From Thuidium tamariscinum (Eukaryota > Streptophyta > Bryopsida > Hypnales > Thuidiaceae): DNA of 64,000 nt. Made by a program: the position numbers and the translations under genes. This document shows, in pieces, positions 11,001-23,417 of the stretch (position 1 is its first letter; each line of letters starts with the position of its first letter). The notes under the pieces were generated by a model. It worked only from the letters and a program-made list of their open reading frames with translations, was not told where the DNA came from and made no database searches. The DNA lies in assembly GCA_947034885.2 (NCBI GenBank), contig OX344750.2, forward strand, positions 38,426,821-38,490,820. Reading direction: 5' to 3'.

Positions 11001-14000
11001 ATCCTAGTGAGGGCACACATTTTGTGCAAAGTAGACTTCTTTCTATAATTTGTGACTATGAATTACTTTTATGGCGACTTTATGGTCCTTGACCTGAGAT
11101 CCATGTGTCATTAGAACCGTAGATCTAAATTTCAATAGATGATCCACATTTCTTCTTCTAAACCCCATATAATACTCACAGTACTTGTAGTACTCATAGT
11201 ACTAAATTAGAAAAAATAAAAAATGCAACAAATAGTACAAGTGTTTCTTGCATTTACCCTAGCAGAGAAATGCTCTCCAATCCATCCAATGTAATAAATG
11301 GCTTTCACAAATCTAGAAATTGGACCTAGAAACCCTTATTTCCCCTCCATTGAAGCTTTGCAATTGAAAACATGCTCTATTTAATATTCTTCTAATGCAA
11401 TGTGAACTCTCTAATCAACCAAAAAAATGTAAGTGTAAACATTTTTTTCATTCAATTGGATAATATTGAATGTTTGATTATCATATCAAGCTTCCAAAAT
11501 CTTAATCTATTCTATAACCACAATCAATTTTTTTGTCCAAAATTGCACAAGACAATCCTTATATAAAAGATTTTATATATAAAGAGGTCATTATATTTAT
11601 TTATAGGATTCAAAGAGGTCCACCTGGCCAGCCCCCTCTGCAATGACCACAACACAAATCCCATTCCTCTTCAATCGATGATGCATAAAATCCAAAACCC
11701 CAAATTCTCCTTCTAATTCAAAAGGTACCTGCAATACATGAAAATTTACATCCTTGATCACCACCTTCAATAAAAAAAACCCAGAGGAGTTTGCTTCTTT
11801 TTCTATCTAGACTACAAAAGATCCATCACATGTAGATTGTTTCATTAGATTTTTAATACAAATATAATATTGATCAATATGTTGGAGTACCTCTGGAATC
11901 AATACAACATCTACTTGACCACTTGCAATTGTTGCATACATTGTAATGTATCCACTTTGTCGTCCCATCAACTTCACAATTCCAACTCCATTAAATGCAC
12001 TGCTTGCCTAAAATCAGTTTGACATACCTCAATGAAAGATTGAGTCCCTTAAAAATCCAATAGGAAATTATGTTTACTAATGATGGTTATCAATTTTGAT
12101 GTTATGATCTTCAAAGGGAGTAGAGTTGTCAAACTAGTTAAACATCAATGAAGTCCATTCTACAAAGGTAGAATATGCATTGATTATGATGAGAACAACT
12201 ATAATTTATGACCTTATCCTTTAGTACTAAAGAGAAATTTTTACAATTTTATTCTTATTAAAATTTGATTGTGCATGATTGAAGAAGACACAAACCATTG
12301 AGGTTATTTCGGTATTTCCAATCACATCAAATTACAACCAAATAACTTGACCTTGCTACTCTTATGGATTTGCATCTTCAATATTTTTCATAGTGAGGCT
12401 CTACTTTCACATAGTCTAGTCCATTATGTGACCCAATTTCCATTACCTCTACATAGGCTGCATTAATTGCTCGTTGGGCCTCTTCAACAGCTGTATCAAA
12501 ACCAAATGTCTTGTCTAAAATTTGAATATCATTGTCAATGGTTTTGGGAATTCCAACTACAACAAGTTTACACTTTTGTTTCTCAACCTAATTTATAGAT
12601 CAAACAATTAGAAAAAATCTTATTTGGTTAGATACAAGTGAAGTAATGCCTCTCAAGTTGATTATAATGCATTTAATTTACCAAAGGAGCCATTTTATGT
12701 ACAACTATGACTATGACTAATGGAATGATTGAAGTTGCATACATGGTGGTAGATAGCATTAGCACCCGCATGTGATCCATTTCCTCCTATTACAAAAAAC
12801 ATGTTGATTTTCCATTCCTAGGATAAAACAAAGTAAATGAGTTTAAATTGAAAATCACACTATACAAGCTTCTATGGCAAGAAAAGAAAGCAATAATTCT
12901 TAAATTCAATGGTCTATGATATCATTGTAGAAGGGACCACAATGGAAGGTTCAAGAATGTTGTATTATCAAACACAAGTTTCACAACACAAGGATAAGAT
13001 TGATTTACACTAAATCATGAAAGTAGAGGAAGCTCAAAATTTTAGTTTAAACCTCTAGTTTATTCACAATATCTTCGAGTGGGGGGCAACCACGAGACAC
13101 ACCTAAGAAGCTGCCTCCTACCATATTGATACGTTGTACAACCTTTCGAGTGAGCTGAACATTACCATTTCAAAGTCAACATTGATGAGGAATTGAATGG
13201 CATTTTAAATACACAACTAGACCTTTCTAATTTTACACCTAATGTCCCACTTTGTATTCTTTCACTTATCTTGCAGAACAAAATACCAAATTTAAAGCTC
13301 ACTATTGTTATCACAACATCTTACTTAATAATTAAGGAAATCAAATGTAATTGTAATAATACAGAATGTGAAAAAGCTTGAAATTTTTTTTAAACCACCT
13401 TCTTTCTAGCAATCCAAATACTCCATTTAAATCACTTTTACATGCAACAATATTAGGTAAGGTCACAATAATATAGTACTACATATTATCATTTAAATTT
13501 TAAGCTATGACTTTGAAGAGGTCTTGGTCTACACTCAACTCTCTCATTATAGTTGCACACTCCTTGAAGATGTTGAGAATTGCTTATCTTTTGTGCAAAT
13601 TTAAATGGGCAACTTCCACATGTCAATTGTGAACACATGTGTGAGAAAAGCTAGAGTCCATTTTGGCAATGTCATTAGAAAAGGTTGATTGTATGCATAC
13701 TAGCCAAAGAGAGGGATGACTAAGTATGTACCATGATGGGTGGGTATCTCTTGTCTACAAAACCTTTAAAACCATATTGAATTCCTAAAATTTCTTTGAC
13801 TCCATACACTTCCAATGTAAGGACAATCTGTCAATTTGATAAAGTTATCAAAATGAAGCATGAGATTAGAAAGTCTTGTATTACTTTGGAGAAACAATAA
13901 TTAAAATTGATAACTTTTAAGAAATAAATTAAAATTTTTAAAAACTATAATTACTTGACGAACAACATCATTAAGTCCAGGACATAATCCACCACATGTT

Positions 14001-15944
14001 ACAATAGCAGCCCTCACCTACAAAAATGAAGAAGAAAAAGTCAACTCAAGACAATTTCAACTTCATAGTGGACTAAAGAATAATATATAATTTACAAATT
14101 TATAAGTTGAAAAAAATACAATAGACATACGATATAGTACAAAAAAATTCTCTTGAAATTGAATTAAATATTCAATACAACAAAGATTATTTAAAGCATA
14201 CAGTAGGCGGATCAAAATAGATCCAAGCACGAGGTCCTGCACGACGAACCCTAAGAGATTCATTTCTACAAATAGGTTAGAATCATGGCGCATTCAAAGT
14301 AGTGATTAACAAATATCAACTCAAAGATAGTCCATGGTAGTTACAAAATAGTTATACTGCAAAATCTATCTTATACAATGCTTCTTAGAAATACTAACCA
14401 TCAACAACAATGATATTGGTTCTACTATAAATTAAAATGGCATTCTATATAAGGTCAAATTCAAATTTGAAGCAACATTGATACAAGAAAAATCTAATCT
14501 ATTAGACTTTAGCCCAATGTGAGCCCCCTAAGCAATTGAAAAGAACAAATTTTGACATTCTTGATTTGATGGAGAGAATTTAGTTTTATGTTAGCAACAA
14601 CCTCCCTTCTATAAAATTTTAATGTAGCACTTATACTATTTGCATTAGCAAACACCATATTGTATTTAGTGTGTTGCAACTTGTCAAGGGTATATGTCAC
14701 TACTTTGTTCTTTTGCATTGTGGTGTACACATTGTTGTATTAAATAGTATCTTGTAGTGTGCTATAACCTATAGAAGACTCTCAAAGGTTACCAAGTCCA
14801 TATGAACTAAGACTTGGTAACTCTTACCACAAAGGCTTGAATTGCCACTCGCCATCCTCTTCAAGCTCAATTCCAACAGATGAAGGATGACCAAAATGAA
14901 CAACCTACAACCATAAGTATTCAATAGCTAATGTATAAGAATTCTACTCTTCACATGATGGTAGGGCATAAACCAAAGCAAAAAATTAGAGAAGCAATTC
15001 TAAGTCAATCTCTAGTATCAGGTAGGAGGATCTAATTCCAACACTCTACTAATTCTCTAAGCTTTTGAGTTGATGTTTTCTTAGAAAATTCAATAAAGTA
15101 TGGAAGCCAATGTTCAAAACAAAGTCCTAGTATATTGAAATTAGATAATTGAATGGATTACTAATTGATAAATTGCCACCAATTACAACCAAAGTGTTTT
15201 ATTTTATTTTAAAGGACAAGTTCTAGGATATTGCAGTGTTTAAAGTTTGACGCATGCTACAACGCACCTTTATGAGAACACGGTCATCATCGTGAACATA
15301 AATTTGTTTCATGTCATCTTGATCTTGGGCTGGAGTGTCACAAATGGCTTCAGCTCTACCAACCAATTTTCATGCATATTTTAGAGTTTGAAGGCAAATT
15401 TTTGCTATTGCTATTGTAGCTCAAATTCAATCATGATTCTTAAATAAATTCTTGTAGTTAGGCAACACTAATTCGTCTACTCCTAAACTTTTTTGGGCTT
15501 TGAATTAGGTGAATTAGCTTGACTTTGCTTAAAGTCTATAGCTAGTGATGTTTGAATGAACATGATTTTCTCTATTGTCATGCATAGTGATCTACATCCT
15601 CCCACTTTAAAATAGTGTAAGAAATTACATATAGTCATAGATATTTGATTAAAAAAATAGATTTGATTCTTGCAACTATCAACATATCATAAATTTTCAA
15701 AATTGTTGTAGTGTACATTTCTTGTTTAGAGATAGTTTGTAATTGGAGGGTTTTAGGTTTTTGAAAAGCTCATAGATGCAAAGTGCACTCACCCACTCAT
15801 AGTGCGATAGGTGGTTTCCATTGGAGGCAAATTGATAAGGTCACCCAAATGTGGCAATGCAAACAAGTCGTTCCCTTCATCTTTATATGCAAATGTTTTG
15901 GCCCTCAAGTTGATACTTACATTCTCTCTTCCTTGACATGCCAT
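8035..15944 (-). CDS. PFK: ATP-dependent 6-phosphofructokinase, plastid PFK4/5-like, 14 coding exons (535 aa)
   Basis: Phosphorylates fructose 6-phosphate with ATP in glycolysis. Exons in transcript order: 15944-15793, 15355-15268, 14904-14828, 14250-14202, 14017-13955, 13827-13732, 13154-13053, 12817-12743, 12587-12447, 12007-11891, 11728-11624, 10203-10123, 9533-9405, 8367-8035. Every junction keeps phase with GT-AG borders. Landmarks: [11 protein letters not shown] (from residue 129), [10 protein letters not shown] (220-229), PKTIDND (248-254, catalytic Asp 252), [13 protein letters not shown] in the same exon, LMGRQSGY (294-301), AEGAGQ (350-355), [11 protein letters not shown] and STGQPEF near the end. 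From memory, the N in GGNG is normal in plastid PFK4/5, where cytosolic forms have GGDG. The ATG has an in-frame stop 30 bases upstream. No obvious transit peptide follows it, so a further 5' exon is possible. The C-terminus runs about 50 Gly/Pro/Lys-rich residues past the usual end. Confidence 0.9.
9631..10003 (+). repeat. Dispersed repeat R, copy R1, in a PFK intron
   Basis: About 370 bp match 43618-43981 in inverted orientation. Shared landmarks are CATAGTTGGAGGCAACG, TTTCAAAGTGTTGGCTCCCT and GGGAATGGGTGTTTTGCCCT. It lies in the intron between the exons at 9405-9533 and 10123-10203. No TIR or target duplication was identified, so the repeat type is unknown. Confidence 0.7.
10414..11259. 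mobile_element. TIR element family B, copy B3 (846 bp), inside a PFK intron
   Basis: The left end TGTGAATGCAAG and the right end (inverted: GGGTAAATGCAAGAAACACT) form the family B TIR. TAGCA flanks both ends (10409-10413 and 11260-11264), a 5-bp target duplication. It sits in the 1.4-kb intron between the PFK exons at 10123-10203 and 11624-11728 without touching a splice site. The interior is non-coding. Confidence 0.7.
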
Positions 15945-17490
15945 TTTTTCACTCTTATATCTAGCAAAAATCTAAACTTGTTGATAATTCAATCTCTCGT
16001 GTCATTTTGTCTTCTTTTATGCACACCATCGGGCATTTTTTCCAATAGCCAGGATTTGCCAAAATCTTCCTTGAAGTTTTCACATGCTCTTAGTAGGATG
16101 CACACAACAACCAACCTAATCACTCCAAGAACTAAGCTTTAAGCCTCCAACCCTGTTGTTGTTGATGGAATTTGAGTCCATCAAAAAAATCTTTCATTCT
16201 CTTGTGTTTGACCCATACAACCCTAATCTTGTTAGTAAAACAATTGTAGCAATATTGCTAATGGCAATAGCTAAACTTGTGCAATAATTGGCTTGACTAT
16301 CAACCCTATCATCCTTAAAATGTCAAAGATGTATGCAAAAGCAAGAAAATGTCAAAAAATTAGGACATCTTGGATAATTTGATTCTTTTTCAAATTTAAT
16401 GGAACCAAAGGTGTTAGAAATTTCAAGTTTGATTGTAATGATTGTAATGGAAATCATGGAGATCATTTCACCAAATTTGAGACATTCTCAAAACATTGAA
16501 ATTGAAGTCTTAGGAATTTGATTACAACAATCAAAGTAAAACTCCAATTGAGTAACATTGTGAGAATTTGGAGCATTGACAAAAAAAGAGATACGAGGAG
16601 TTCAAGCAAAGTGACTCAATTATATCACAACCTTAACCAAAGAAGTGCAAAACTTACTATCCTATGAATTATTGTTCATGCACTTTTTTGAATGTCACCT
16701 TTGGCCCCCTAGCTATTAGTTTTTCTTTGATTCCCATATTCAATCGTTTTTTAAGTCTTGAGTCCATTTATTTTTTATATTTTTTATTCCAAATAGAAAA
16801 GTTATAGAATTTTCCTCTAATTTTTTGCCAAAGTTTTCAAATTGCAAACAAATGTTTTGCAAAGTTGAAGTAGTTGTCAATTTTTCTTGAACACTAAATG
16901 TGAGACAAATTTACATTATTCTAGAGTGAATTAAATTTTTTTAAATAATGGTAAAAAACATTCAAAATTTGAACAAAAATCAAATTATGAAGCACCTTTG
17001 GCATCAAATTTTCCAATAAGAGTATACCAATTTAATTTTAATTAAAAAATTCTCCGATTTTATGTATTAAATTATTTTTTGAAAGTGTGAAAATGTTGAA
17101 AAATTTACCATTTTCTGCATTTTTCAATGCTACTTGGACATCTTTTATTTTGCAATAGAATAAAATGCCTATATTGTTTCAAATAAAGAAATTATATATA
17201 TATATGTAAATGTATGTCCTATTTGGATAATCAAGTGTGAAGTTCAGTAGAAGAGAGAGTTGAAGTTGTATTCAAATTCATTCCAATTCTCTCCCACATA
17301 TTCTTGTTGAAGAAAGAGTTACAAGCCTATGTGAATTTTTACAATGTCATGTTTTTCAACAAATTTTTGTGCACAATTGATCATAGCAAACTCTTGTAGG
17401 GTGAAACTTTTTCAATTAAACAAAGTTCACAATCCAAAGTCTTCTTTCATCCCATAAATAATTTGTGATTTGAAGTTTTCATGCTTAACA
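15945..17490. other. 5' flank of PFK and intergenic AT-rich stretch
   Basis: The first few hundred bases should hold the PFK promoter and leader, and possibly an unrecognised first exon. No clear transit-peptide exon was found. The remainder holds low-complexity sequence only. Confidence 0.35.
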
Positions 17491-18896
17491 TGTACAGTGG
17501 GGTACCAATCAAAATGTCGTTTTTGAATCCGCAATGAGAAAAATTTCAACACTGCCAACTTTGAAAGGCTCGCGAGAGCTCAAAAATTGGTATTTTACCA
17601 CAAAATTTTTACCACAGCATCATCTTTAAGTTGATTATATGTATGCCAAATTTCAAGGCCAAAAAATTCACCAAAAAAAAGTTATTCAAAATCTACCAAC
17701 ATTGGTAGTTGTGGAAATTTTTTCACTGCTGCCAACTTTGACAGCCTCCCAAAGATTGAATTATTTTTTTTTTGCCATGAAATTTTTGTCATGAAACAAT
17801 ATCTATGTTTTTAATATGTATAAAAAATTTCAAGGTAAAATTTTCTTTTCTTAAGAAGATATTTGAAATCTCCCAACAAGTGTAGTTTTGAGAAATTTTT
17901 CACAATTGCCAACTTTGACACCCTTCCAAGAGCTGAAAAATTGGTTTCTTACTATGAATTTTTTTTTGTGAAGTCATCTCTATGTTGATAATATGTGCTC
18001 CAAATTTCAAGTTCAAATGAATTAACAAAAAAAAGATATACAAAATCTCCCAACATGCGTAGTTGTGAGAAAATTTTCACTATTGCCAACTTTGACACCC
18101 TCCCAAGGGCTGAAAATTTGTCTATTTAACATGAATTCTTTTTGAATAAGATCAACTTTATGTTGATAATATATGTTCCAAATTTCAAGTTCAAAACACT
18201 TACCCAAAAAAAGATATTCAAAATCTCTCAACATGTGTAGTTGTGCAGTTGAGTTTTTACATTTGTGTCAAACTTTGCTCCACAAAATAACATTATACTA
18301 AGGGCTCAAAAACTCCTCCTCACAACTACACATGTTGGGAGATTTTGTATATCTTTTTTTGTTAATTCATTTGAACTTGAAATTTGGAGCACATATTATC
18401 AACATAGAGATGACTTCACAAAAAAAAATTCATAGTAAGAAACCAATTTTTCAGCTCTTGGAAGGGTGTCAAAGTTGGCAATTGTGAAAAATTTCTCAAA
18501 ACTACACTTGTTGGGAGATTTCAAATATCTTCTTAAGAAAAGAAAATTTTACCTTGAAATTTTTTATACATATTAAAAACATAGATATTGTTTCATGACA
18601 AAAATTTCATGGCAAAAAAAAAATAATTCAATCTTTGGGAGGCTGTCAAAGTTGGCAGCAGTGAAAAAATTTCCACAACTACCAATGTTGGTAGATTTTG
18701 AATAACTTTTTTTTGGTGAATTTTTTGGCCTTGAAATTTGGCATACATATAATCAACTTAAAGATGATGCTGTGGTAAAAATTTTGTGGTAAAATACCAA
18801 TTTTTGAGCTCTCGGGAGCCTTTCAAAGTTGGCAGTGTTGAAATTTTTCTCACTGCGGATTCAAAAACGACATTTTGATTGGTACCCCACTGTACA
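17491..18896. repeat. Long near-perfect inverted repeat (579-bp and 578-bp arms, 249-bp loop)
   Basis: The left arm 17491-18069 and the right arm 18319-18896 are reverse complements with few mismatches from TGTACAGTGGGGTACC to CTCCCAACATG. Both arms consist of about three tandem units of 175-190 bp. Each unit contains TTGCCAACTTTGACA, then a CAAATTTCAAG phrase, then AAAATCTCCCAACA. The loop holds about one further, more diverged unit. A transcript would fold into a roughly 580-bp hairpin. No target duplication or protein was found. It could be a foldback transposon or a hairpin-RNA (siRNA) locus. Confidence 0.9.
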
Positions 18897-19092
18897 AAAG
18901 ATTTGGTGAAGTTGTGAAAAATGAAGATTATTGTAGCCATTGGGAGAGTTGGGAGATAATAAATATTTTCAAGGATGACGAAAAGTAAATAAAATGAAAA
19001 AAAAATTTTAAACTTAGAAAACATCAAATCACTAAGTTGTAAAAAAAGAAAATGTCCAATGTTAGTTGGAAAGTTCAAAGTAAAGTCAAAAG

Positions 19093-20297
19093 TGAGACGT
19101 TAAATCGGTCCCACAAAACTGCACCCTAAGGACCTTGCACCCGCTATCAAGCACGGGCCTGCTATCGACCTAGCCTCTCTCGGTCGCGCAACGTCATCCT
19201 AGTGGCGCATGACAGTGGCTCCGCAGGACATTGTTGTGTAATGCTGCAGGACATCAACCTTGTAATTTCTTAAACTATGAACTAATTTACTTATCCCACA
19301 TTGTTTGTCTTCCCTTCTACCGCCTATTTGTATATAGAGAGTTGTCTTCTCAATGCAGAATACAAATCACAAAACACAAAATGCAAATTACAAAATAGAA
19401 AATACAAATCACAACTAAGTTTTTATAATTATTTTAAGTTCTAATACAACAATGGAAAATGTCATTAAAATGACAACATTCCATATGCTAATTTTAGGAT
19501 TATGCAATCTGAATTAAAAATTGACATCTAAGATAAGTATAGATCTTCAAACATTTAAGAGTCTTACAGATCTCAAGAAATCTATGACATATATAGATCT
19601 CACTATGTGTTGTCTTAAACATTTAGATAGGTATAGATTTCAAACATCTACATAAATATATAGATTTCAAAAATCTATGATAGATTTAGAATTCAAATTG
19701 CATAGGGTGAAGTGTAAAAAGTGTCAAAAAAATCTATGACATATAAAGATTTCAAACTATATTGCCTAAAACATCTTGGACATGTATAGATTTCAAACAT
19801 CTACAAAATATATAAATTTCAGAAATCTATGACAGATTTAGAATTCAGATTGCATAGGGTGAAGTGTAAAAAGGGCCAAAGTAATGGAATGTTGTCATTT
19901 TAATGAGATTTTCCATTGTTGTGTTAGAACTTAAAATAATTATAAAAACTTATTTGTGATTTGTGTTTTCTATTTTGTAATTTGCATTTTTTGTTTTGTA
20001 ATTTGTATTTGTGTTTTGTGATTTGTGTTCTACATTGAGAAGACAACTCTATATATACATATAGGCGGTAGAAGGGAAGACAAACAATGTGGGATAAGTA
20101 AATTAGTTCATAGTTTAAAAAATTACAAGGTTAATGTCCTGGAGCATTACATAATGATGTCCTGCAAAGCCATTGTCCTGCGCCACTGGGACAACGTTAT
20201 GCGACCATGAGAGGCTGGGTCGACATTGGGCCTGTGCCTAACAGCAAGTGTAGGGTCCTCGGGGTGCGTTTTTGTGGGACCAATTTAACATCCTGCA
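19093..20297. mobile_element. Mutator-like non-autonomous element with long TIRs (1205 bp)
   Basis: The arms, about 19093-19486 and 19884-20297, are inverted copies sharing GTTAAAT.GGTCCCACAAAA, then CCCACATTGTTTGTCTTCCC, then a TATATA motif. The 9-bp sequence AGTCAAAAG lies directly outside both ends (19084-19092 and 20298-20306). A 9-bp duplication and roughly 400-bp TIRs fit Mutator-like elements. The 0.4-kb centre has degenerate repeats of an ATCTATGACA and TAGATTTCAAACATC phrase. No transposase is present. The ends also read TG...CA, and the arms have a TATA box, so an inverted pair of LTR-like sequences is an alternative. Confidence 0.65.
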
Positions 20298-21454
20298 AGT
20301 CAAAAGACTATGTATTGTCCAAAAAAAATTGATGACAAAGTGGAGGAATTTTTACATTGACAATTAATGAGAATGAAGGATGGAGAGGTCATTTTATAAT
20401 GAAAATCCATTGTCTTTCATGAACACTAAAAGGAGATGGGATAATTGGAAGATGGGAGCTTGACTACTCATTGTCAAATTAAACATAAGAATTTTATTTA
20501 ACTATCAAATTTTTCAACCATTTTCAAGGTGTTTTGAATTTTGGTTTTGTAAGTTAGAAGCTCAAAGTAGGATGAGTCATTTCAAAAATTAACCATAGGA
20601 TCTTGTAAAAAGTCAAGTCCTTACCATCTCTAAAAGGTTTGGTTTAAATTCATGTTTTGGAGAAGTTAAAATTGTGCTTTGACTAGCTCTTTTGGACACA
20701 TGACATTTTAGAAAAATGGAATCATATGCTCATTCTCGATACAACCATGTTTCACATACGTAAAAACAAGTCTTGTATTTTAGGACCAAAAATGAATGAA
20801 AAAATGGTTGTGCAATTGTGGATGTTTCATTGTTAATCCATTAACCCTTGAAGGGCAAGGAAACATAATGGGTCCTCTTCAAATTTTCAATGGCAAATTT
20901 TCAATATAGTGAAACAAATCTCAATATTTTGTAAACTAGGATCTTGTAGAGCAACAAGTTTACATACTTGTTGCATTGTCTGTTTTTCAAAATTTGAATG
21001 TGTGAAGTATTTACAATTTTATTTAGAAAATGTAGTCTAGTAGAAAAAGGGAGCAAATATAATGTTTTTTTTTAATGAAAGTAGTAGTAGAGATGGAAAA
21101 AAATATTTTCTTGGATATTTTCAGCCTTTATTCTTTACAGTCAAAGAAGATTCAAAGAATTTTTTTTCAAATTTTTATTTTTAGCAATTTAAAAAATAAA
21201 ATGTTCAATCATAAATTTTTTTTTCAAATAATTAAAATGATTCCAATTTTTTATTAAGATGTTCCAAATATTTTAATAATAATAATAGTAATAATAATTT
21301 TTAAAATTTCAAAAATTTATACATATCTTTTAAAAAAAATTTAGGATCCAATTTGGTCCCAAATCTGCTTCTTTTACTTATAAAGTTGATCATCTATAAT
21401 TGTTATAATCTAAAAATCCAATGGTAAGAATTTCTACAATTAATTCCATACATA
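20298..21454. other. AT-rich stretch with a possible outer TTAA element end
   Basis: No gene is visible. TTAACCCTTGAAGGGCAAGG at about 20835 resembles the left end of a TTAA-flanked element. A possible right partner, CCTTGAGGGGTTAA, lies at about 25172-25185, which would enclose the 21459-24104 element. The pairing is weak. Confidence 0.25.
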
Positions 21455-22515
21455 TTAACCCTTAAGCGCACACAATCATGGCAAAGCTGGGAAGTGAGCT
21501 GAAACACGGATTTGAAAGACTCCGTCACCAGGGAGTCTGAGTACAACGGAGGCTTACTTAGCCGTTTGATCTTCACTGTTATTATGAGAGGTTCAAAGAG
21601 AAGGCAGGTATGTAGGCATTAGCTCTAGCGATGCAAAGATTATAACGTTTGACTGACAGGAAGGAGGCGTTGACCAGTGCGGGTAGCACTGTTCTCATGC
21701 ACACAAGTCTGATTTCCAGACACATGCGGGCTTCTAAAAAATCATGAAAAATTCTAAATACCTAGGTCTTGTAGTCATCATCATTTCGGAATTCAATGAC
21801 ATATTCAATTGTAATGCAATTGTGACTTGTGAAGCTTGCAATGCATGCCTGTGGAGAGAAGAAGTAAGTGAAGCTTCTGTTGGGCAGTAGAAAGCGTCCC
21901 TATGACGATAGCCACGGTTACTAAGGCTAATAATGAAGTGCTTGCCCTACTGACCGTGCAATTGAGGATGAGCTGCCCACTGCAAAGAAGACAACGAAGT
22001 AAACGTCACCTACCAAAGCAATGATGTCACACATAAACATTTTTTAATGGTCTTCTGGAAGGAGAATGCCATGCACACGTCCTGACCGGCCATCCTCGTC
22101 CATTGCATTAGAATGTTGGTGTTTCAAAAAAGGAATGTGCGTACCAAAGTGCCTCCATTAGGTTGCGCTTTTGAAATGGAAGTACTACAAATAACGCAAA
22201 CAAACATGACAAACCCACTAAATCAAAACGAGCATGCATAATAGGTCCTTCACATACAAAAATTGAGCTTCTATTCTATCTATTCGCAAATCAGCAACTG
22301 CGGCTGCACTTCTCAAAATAACAGACAATCCCTAAGACGAAGACGGAAAAGCTAGCCTCATAAGGTATGAACAGTCCTACCGGCAACTTTAGAACGACTA
22401 CGGCGCTTACGTAGTAACGTTGAGGATCCTAACATGCCCACACTACCGTGCCTTTACAACCGCAAAATCTTGCACCGCGAAAGGACACTCGTATACTACA
22501 TTCCCAACTTGCATA

Positions 22516-23247
22516 GGGTCGTTGCAAGAAACACCTACCAAAAAGCGTAGCGTTTTGCAACGTAGTCTTTTTTTTTCGGGAGTACTTTAAAATTAGAAAA
22601 ACAAGTTTTAAAAAAAGTGAAAAATATGTTTCATGTATAAACCTTTAAGAAGAATATACCCTAGAAAGGAAAAGCATAGGAAAAATCTCTAAGTAGGAAA
22701 TCCAAGAAAAGTGCAAAATCTCATGAAAATTAGTACTTCAACATTTTAATTTGTAAAAAATAAGAAAATCAATTTTAAGAAAAAATAAAAATTGGCCATT
22801 TGAGGAAAGCTGATTTTGATGAGATTTGACCAAAAGAACAATCTTAGAACCATCATCAATGTTCAAAAATTGTGTGCCACTGGAAAAAATTTGTACTCAT
22901 GTGGAGGATATAAAAAAACATATTTTTAGATTTTTATTTGAAATTTATAGGTTTTACACCTATGCAAATAGACCATGAAAGTTTTGTCTTGAAATCATTA
23001 AATTTAGACACTGCGAACGTAATGATAACCATAAACGTAATTTTGTGACGCTCAACAAAAATGTTTTTTAAATATAAAATGATTTTTTTTAATTTCTGAA
23101 AAATAAGGGATCTAATAAACTTCAAGTTAGGTATGTTCAATAAAAATTTCATTTTCATTGGACTTAATCTCCAAAAGTTATTGTAGACAACAAAAAAGTG
23201 GTTCTCATTGTGACATGAAATAGGACAAGTGTTTCTTGCAATGACCC
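22516..23247. mobile_element. TIR element family B, copy B4 (732 bp), nested in the TTAA element
   Basis: The ends GGGTCGTTGCAAGAAACAC and (inverted) GGGTCATTGCAAGAAACACT form a clean TIR differing at one early position. CATA flanks both sides (22512-22515 and 23248-23251). This is the best-defined copy for setting the family termini. It lies inside 21459-24104 and is therefore younger than that insertion. Confidence 0.7.
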
Positions 23248-23417
23248 CATATCTGTACATGTCAAAACTGATTCCCTATATATGTAGGAATTTTAGCACC
23301 TGCTGTAACCGCCACGAAGCCAAGCCTCCATATTCACAGCATATATCAATATGCCCAAAACGCAATTTCACTTCACAGAGGACACAGTCATACTTCTAGT
23401 GATGGACGCTCAAGTTC

